NCBI GenBank assembly: GCA_900543025.1
Contig: UQPP01000010.1
Span: 1 to 56,578, forward strand
Source: an uncultured Collinsella sp.
Lineage (GTDB): Bacteria > Actinomycetota > Coriobacteriia > Coriobacteriales > Coriobacteriaceae
Reading direction: 5' to 3'
Length of the DNA: 56,578 nt
Part shown: positions 55,486 to 56,578 of the stretch, piece by piece
Layout: each line of letters opens with the position of its first letter
Numbering within the stretch: the first letter of the stretch is position 1
Position numbers and translations under genes: made by a program
Notes under the pieces: model-generated
The model's input: the letters and a program-made list of their open reading frames with translations, nothing else
What the model was told of the DNA's origin: nothing
The model's database searches: none

Positions 55486-55843
55486 GGAGGGCACCCCGCA
55501 CGGCTAGCAGTGGCGCTCGAACAGCCGCTTTGCGGGGAGGCCATGAAACCGGGCTGAGCGCCGGAGCGCCCGGCCATGCAAGAAGCGTCCGGCTCCCCGC
55601 GCGGGGTGCATATTTACGGCGCTGAGGCCGATGGTCGCGCCTTCCTTCCTCTTTGCGCTCGGCTTTCGGCTCTCGCTTACTCGGTCTGGCAGTGAAAGGG
55701 AATCCGGGGCGGGGCCGCACCCACGTGTTGCGAGGGGAGTTGTTGTTGGCGTTGCCGTTGTTGTTGCAATAGCAGACGTTGGACGCCGAACCACCCATGA
55801 CGGAGCGAAGCCACCAATTGACGCGAATAACAAAGCGCAACCG
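55486..55843 (-). other. Non-coding DGR interval between avd and the reverse transcriptase
   Basis: This 358-base gap holds the template repeat. Outside the TR it contains no supported gene; a small open frame runs across it, but its protein is the TR itself plus low-complexity sequence. In studied DGRs the TR RNA extends beyond the repeat toward the reverse transcriptase and its flanks are required, so much of the gap is probably functional RNA. Confidence 0.7.
55701..55820 (-). repeat. DGR template repeat (TR)
   Basis: Aligns without gaps to 56459-56578 (offset 758). On the sense (minus) strand 13 of 120 positions differ, and all 13 are A in this copy. The sense strand is rich in AAC codons in the frame of the target (nine of them), ideal for diversification. 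It ends in the 15-base all-G/C stretch GCGGCCCCGCCCCGG shared with the VR. Because the window stops inside the VR, the true 5' limit of the repeat may lie further upstream than 55820. Confidence 0.95.
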
Positions 55844-56341
55844 CTACGCATTATAGCCGCCCGGCTGTTCGAGCACCACGGCCTCTAGGCGCTCGGCCTC
55901 GGCCTTCGCGGCGGCAAGCCTGCCCTCAGCCGACTCCCTGCCGATTATGCGCGTGTACTTGCGCTTTTTGGAGACCTTGTCCGCCTCGTCGCGGATCATG
56001 CCGGAGATGCGCTCAAGCTCGCTCGCGGTGGTGCACTTCATGGCGATGAGGCACTGGAAGTCCTGCTCAAGCTGGTCGCAGTCGGCCAGAGCGAGGCCGA
56101 GGTAGCGCTTTCGCTCAAGGACGTTGTACGAGTTGCTCGGGTAGAAGCGGTTGGCCCTGTTGACGTTGTAGACGAGCGAGCGGGCGGTCTCCGCGATCGG
56201 AGCGCCCAGTATGATCCGCTTGCGCTTGGGGACTACGCTCTCGCGCATCACGAGGGAAAGAACCTCGATACGGATGTCCACGGCGAGGCTCAAGTAGTCG
56301 GAATCGGCCTCTTTCCTGTTTCGCTCGAATACTTGGCTCAT
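55844..56341 (-). CDS. avd: Avd-like accessory variability determinant
   Basis: 165 residues, basic and almost all helical, as expected for the four-helix-bundle Avd that forms a pentamer and binds the reverse transcriptase and TR RNA. It starts MSQVFERNRKEAD; the central ARSLVYNVNRANRFYPSN and the lengths of its helices suit the family. GGAGG lies 6 bases before the ATG; the longer open frame upstream overlaps the VR and is not used. Position between VR and TR is the classic Avd position. Identification rests on place and fold-like features more than on a unique motif. Confidence 0.78.
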   Translation of the reverse strand: MSQVFERNRKEADSDYLSLAVDIRIEVLSLVMRESVVPKRKRIILGAPIAETARSLVYNVNRANRFYPSNSYNVLERKRYLGLALADCDQLEQDFQCLIAMKCTTASELERISGMIRDEADKVSKKRKYTRIIGRESAEGRLAAAKAEAERLEAVVLEQPGGYNA

Positions 56342-56377
56342 TTCGCCTCCAAAAATCGGCCCGCTCCGCGGGCATAT

Positions 56378-56416
56378 AAAAACAAAAACAAAGGGCGACC
56401 GCGCAAGGCGGTCGCC
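56378..56416 (-). terminator. Terminator between the target gene and avd
   Basis: A perfect 9-bp stem (GGCGACCGC) with a 5-nt loop, then CTTTGTTTTTG and more T on the minus strand. A second, smaller hairpin (GCCCGC-GGA-GCGGGC, then ATTTTT) lies just before the avd ribosome site. Confidence 0.88.
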
Positions 56417-56433
56417 GTAAGTATAGCTATGGT

Positions 56434-56453
56434 TCAGCTGAAGTCTCAGCTGA
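56434..56453 (-). promoter_or_regulatory. Stem-loop just downstream of the VR (DGR target-site hairpin)
   Basis: TCAGCTGA, loop GACT, TCAGCTGA: an 8-bp stem and 4-nt loop. Its 5' edge lies 5 bases past the end of the aligned VR and covers the target's stop codon. The stem and loop lengths equal those of the hairpin needed for efficient retrohoming in phage BPP-1. Confidence 0.8.
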
Positions 56454-56578
56454 GGAGGAAGCCGGGGCGGGGCCGCACCCACGCGTAGCGAGGGGAGCTG
56501 AGGTAGGCGCCGCCGTAGCTGTTGCAATAGCAGACGTAGGACGCCGAACCACCCAGGACGGAGCGAAGCCACCAATTG
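56446..56578 (-). CDS. C-terminus of the diversified DGR target protein (partial)
   Basis: 43 codons and the stop are in the window; the rest lies beyond its end. The residues NWWLRSVLGGSASYVCYCNS, then a variable stretch, and AWVRPRPGFLLS at the end fit the C-type-lectin-like (formylglycine-enzyme type) end of DGR target proteins, which often read W-LRS ... VRP near the C-terminus. Variable positions relative to the TR are exactly the surface-loop residues such proteins diversify. Being followed by avd, TR, reverse transcriptase and lysis genes, it is probably a tail fibre or receptor-binding protein. Confidence 0.85.
   Translation of the reverse strand, partial: NWWLRSVLGGSASYVCYCNSYGGAYLSSPRYAWVRPRPGFLLS
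56459..56578 (-). repeat. DGR variable repeat (VR, possibly truncated by window edge)
   Basis: The coding copy at the 3' end of the target gene. Relative to the TR, eight of nine AAC codons have changed (to TAC four times, AGC twice, GGC and CTC once each); ATG became CTG, ACG became GCG, and one GGA became GGC. The initiation-of-mutagenic-homing region is the shared G/C run at 56462-56476; outside it, at 56457 and beyond, the two copies diverge at non-A positions too. Confidence 0.95.

Larger units (their letters stand above)
51515..56578. mobile_element. Right-truncated prophage segment (lysis module and DGR)
   Basis: All genes from here to the window end are on one strand and phage-like: endolysin, C39-like peptidase, r1t-type holin, coiled-coil protein, small phage protein, DGR reverse transcriptase, Avd-like gene and the end of a diversified protein. 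No integrase, capsid gene or attachment site lies in the window; the left border is placed after the ATPase terminator by inference. The rest of the prophage should continue beyond 56578. Confidence 0.75.

Noticed and set aside
55448..55840. A 130-codon open frame covering the TR
   Set aside because: Its conserved-looking part is just the TR read in the target frame; the rest is low-complexity and overlaps the RT start. It is a template, not a gene.

Overview
The window is a GC-rich chromosomal segment of an anaerobic actinobacterium, most likely a coriobacterium of the Collinsella type. The evidence is the mix and order of core genes (adhE, ppdK with its regulator, a complete MEP and undecaprenol block, alpha2/beta2 glycyl-tRNA synthetase, the mre/rod cluster) and the codon use. 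The genus is an inference from protein style and gene order; no rRNA or tRNA is present to settle it. About 51.5 kb is core chromosome. The last 5 kb is the end of a prophage carrying a diversity-generating retroelement (DGR) that runs off the right edge.

Block 1 (1-3.4 kb, + strand): the 3' part of adhE and an APH-like kinase. Block 2 (3.4-13.7 kb, - strand): rpsB-tsf, then pyrH-frr-uppS-cdsA-dxr-rseP-ispG-proS, joining translation, ribosome recycling, isoprenoid and undecaprenyl-phosphate supply, phospholipid precursor synthesis and site-2 proteolysis. Block 3 (13.7-20.4 kb, -): rplS, rnhB, yraN, comM, dprA, trmFO, xerC, a DNA-processing and RNA-modification run. Block 4 (20.6-30.1 kb, -): rpsP-khpA-rimM-trmD-lepB, glyQ-glyS, and the PPDK regulator with ppdK. 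dinB is the one + strand gene in the middle (30.3-31.5 kb). Block 5 (31.6-38.4 kb, -): a pair of radical-SAM genes, rplU-rpmA, obgE-nadD-yqeK-rsfS. Block 6 (38.4-48.5 kb, -): the elongasome set mreB-mreC-mreD-mrdA-rodA with ppiB, a TPR membrane protein and a zinc-ribbon membrane protein. A perfect 43-bp inverted repeat and a P-type ATPase (48.6-51.5 kb) close the core region.

Block 7 (51.5 kb to the end, -) reads in transcription order: C-terminus of a variable target protein (variable repeat, VR), stem-loop, terminator, avd-like gene, template repeat (TR), DGR reverse transcriptase, two small structural or accessory genes, an r1t-like holin, a membrane-anchored C39-like peptidase, and a GH25/LysM endolysin. 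TR and VR align without gaps over 120 bases with 13 differences. Every difference falls on an adenine of the TR sense strand, the signature of adenine-directed mutagenic retrohoming. An 8-bp-stem, 4-nt-loop hairpin lies just downstream of the VR, as in the Bordetella phage BPP-1 DGR. The target is probably a tail or receptor-binding protein with a C-type-lectin-like end, so the phage would diversify host recognition.
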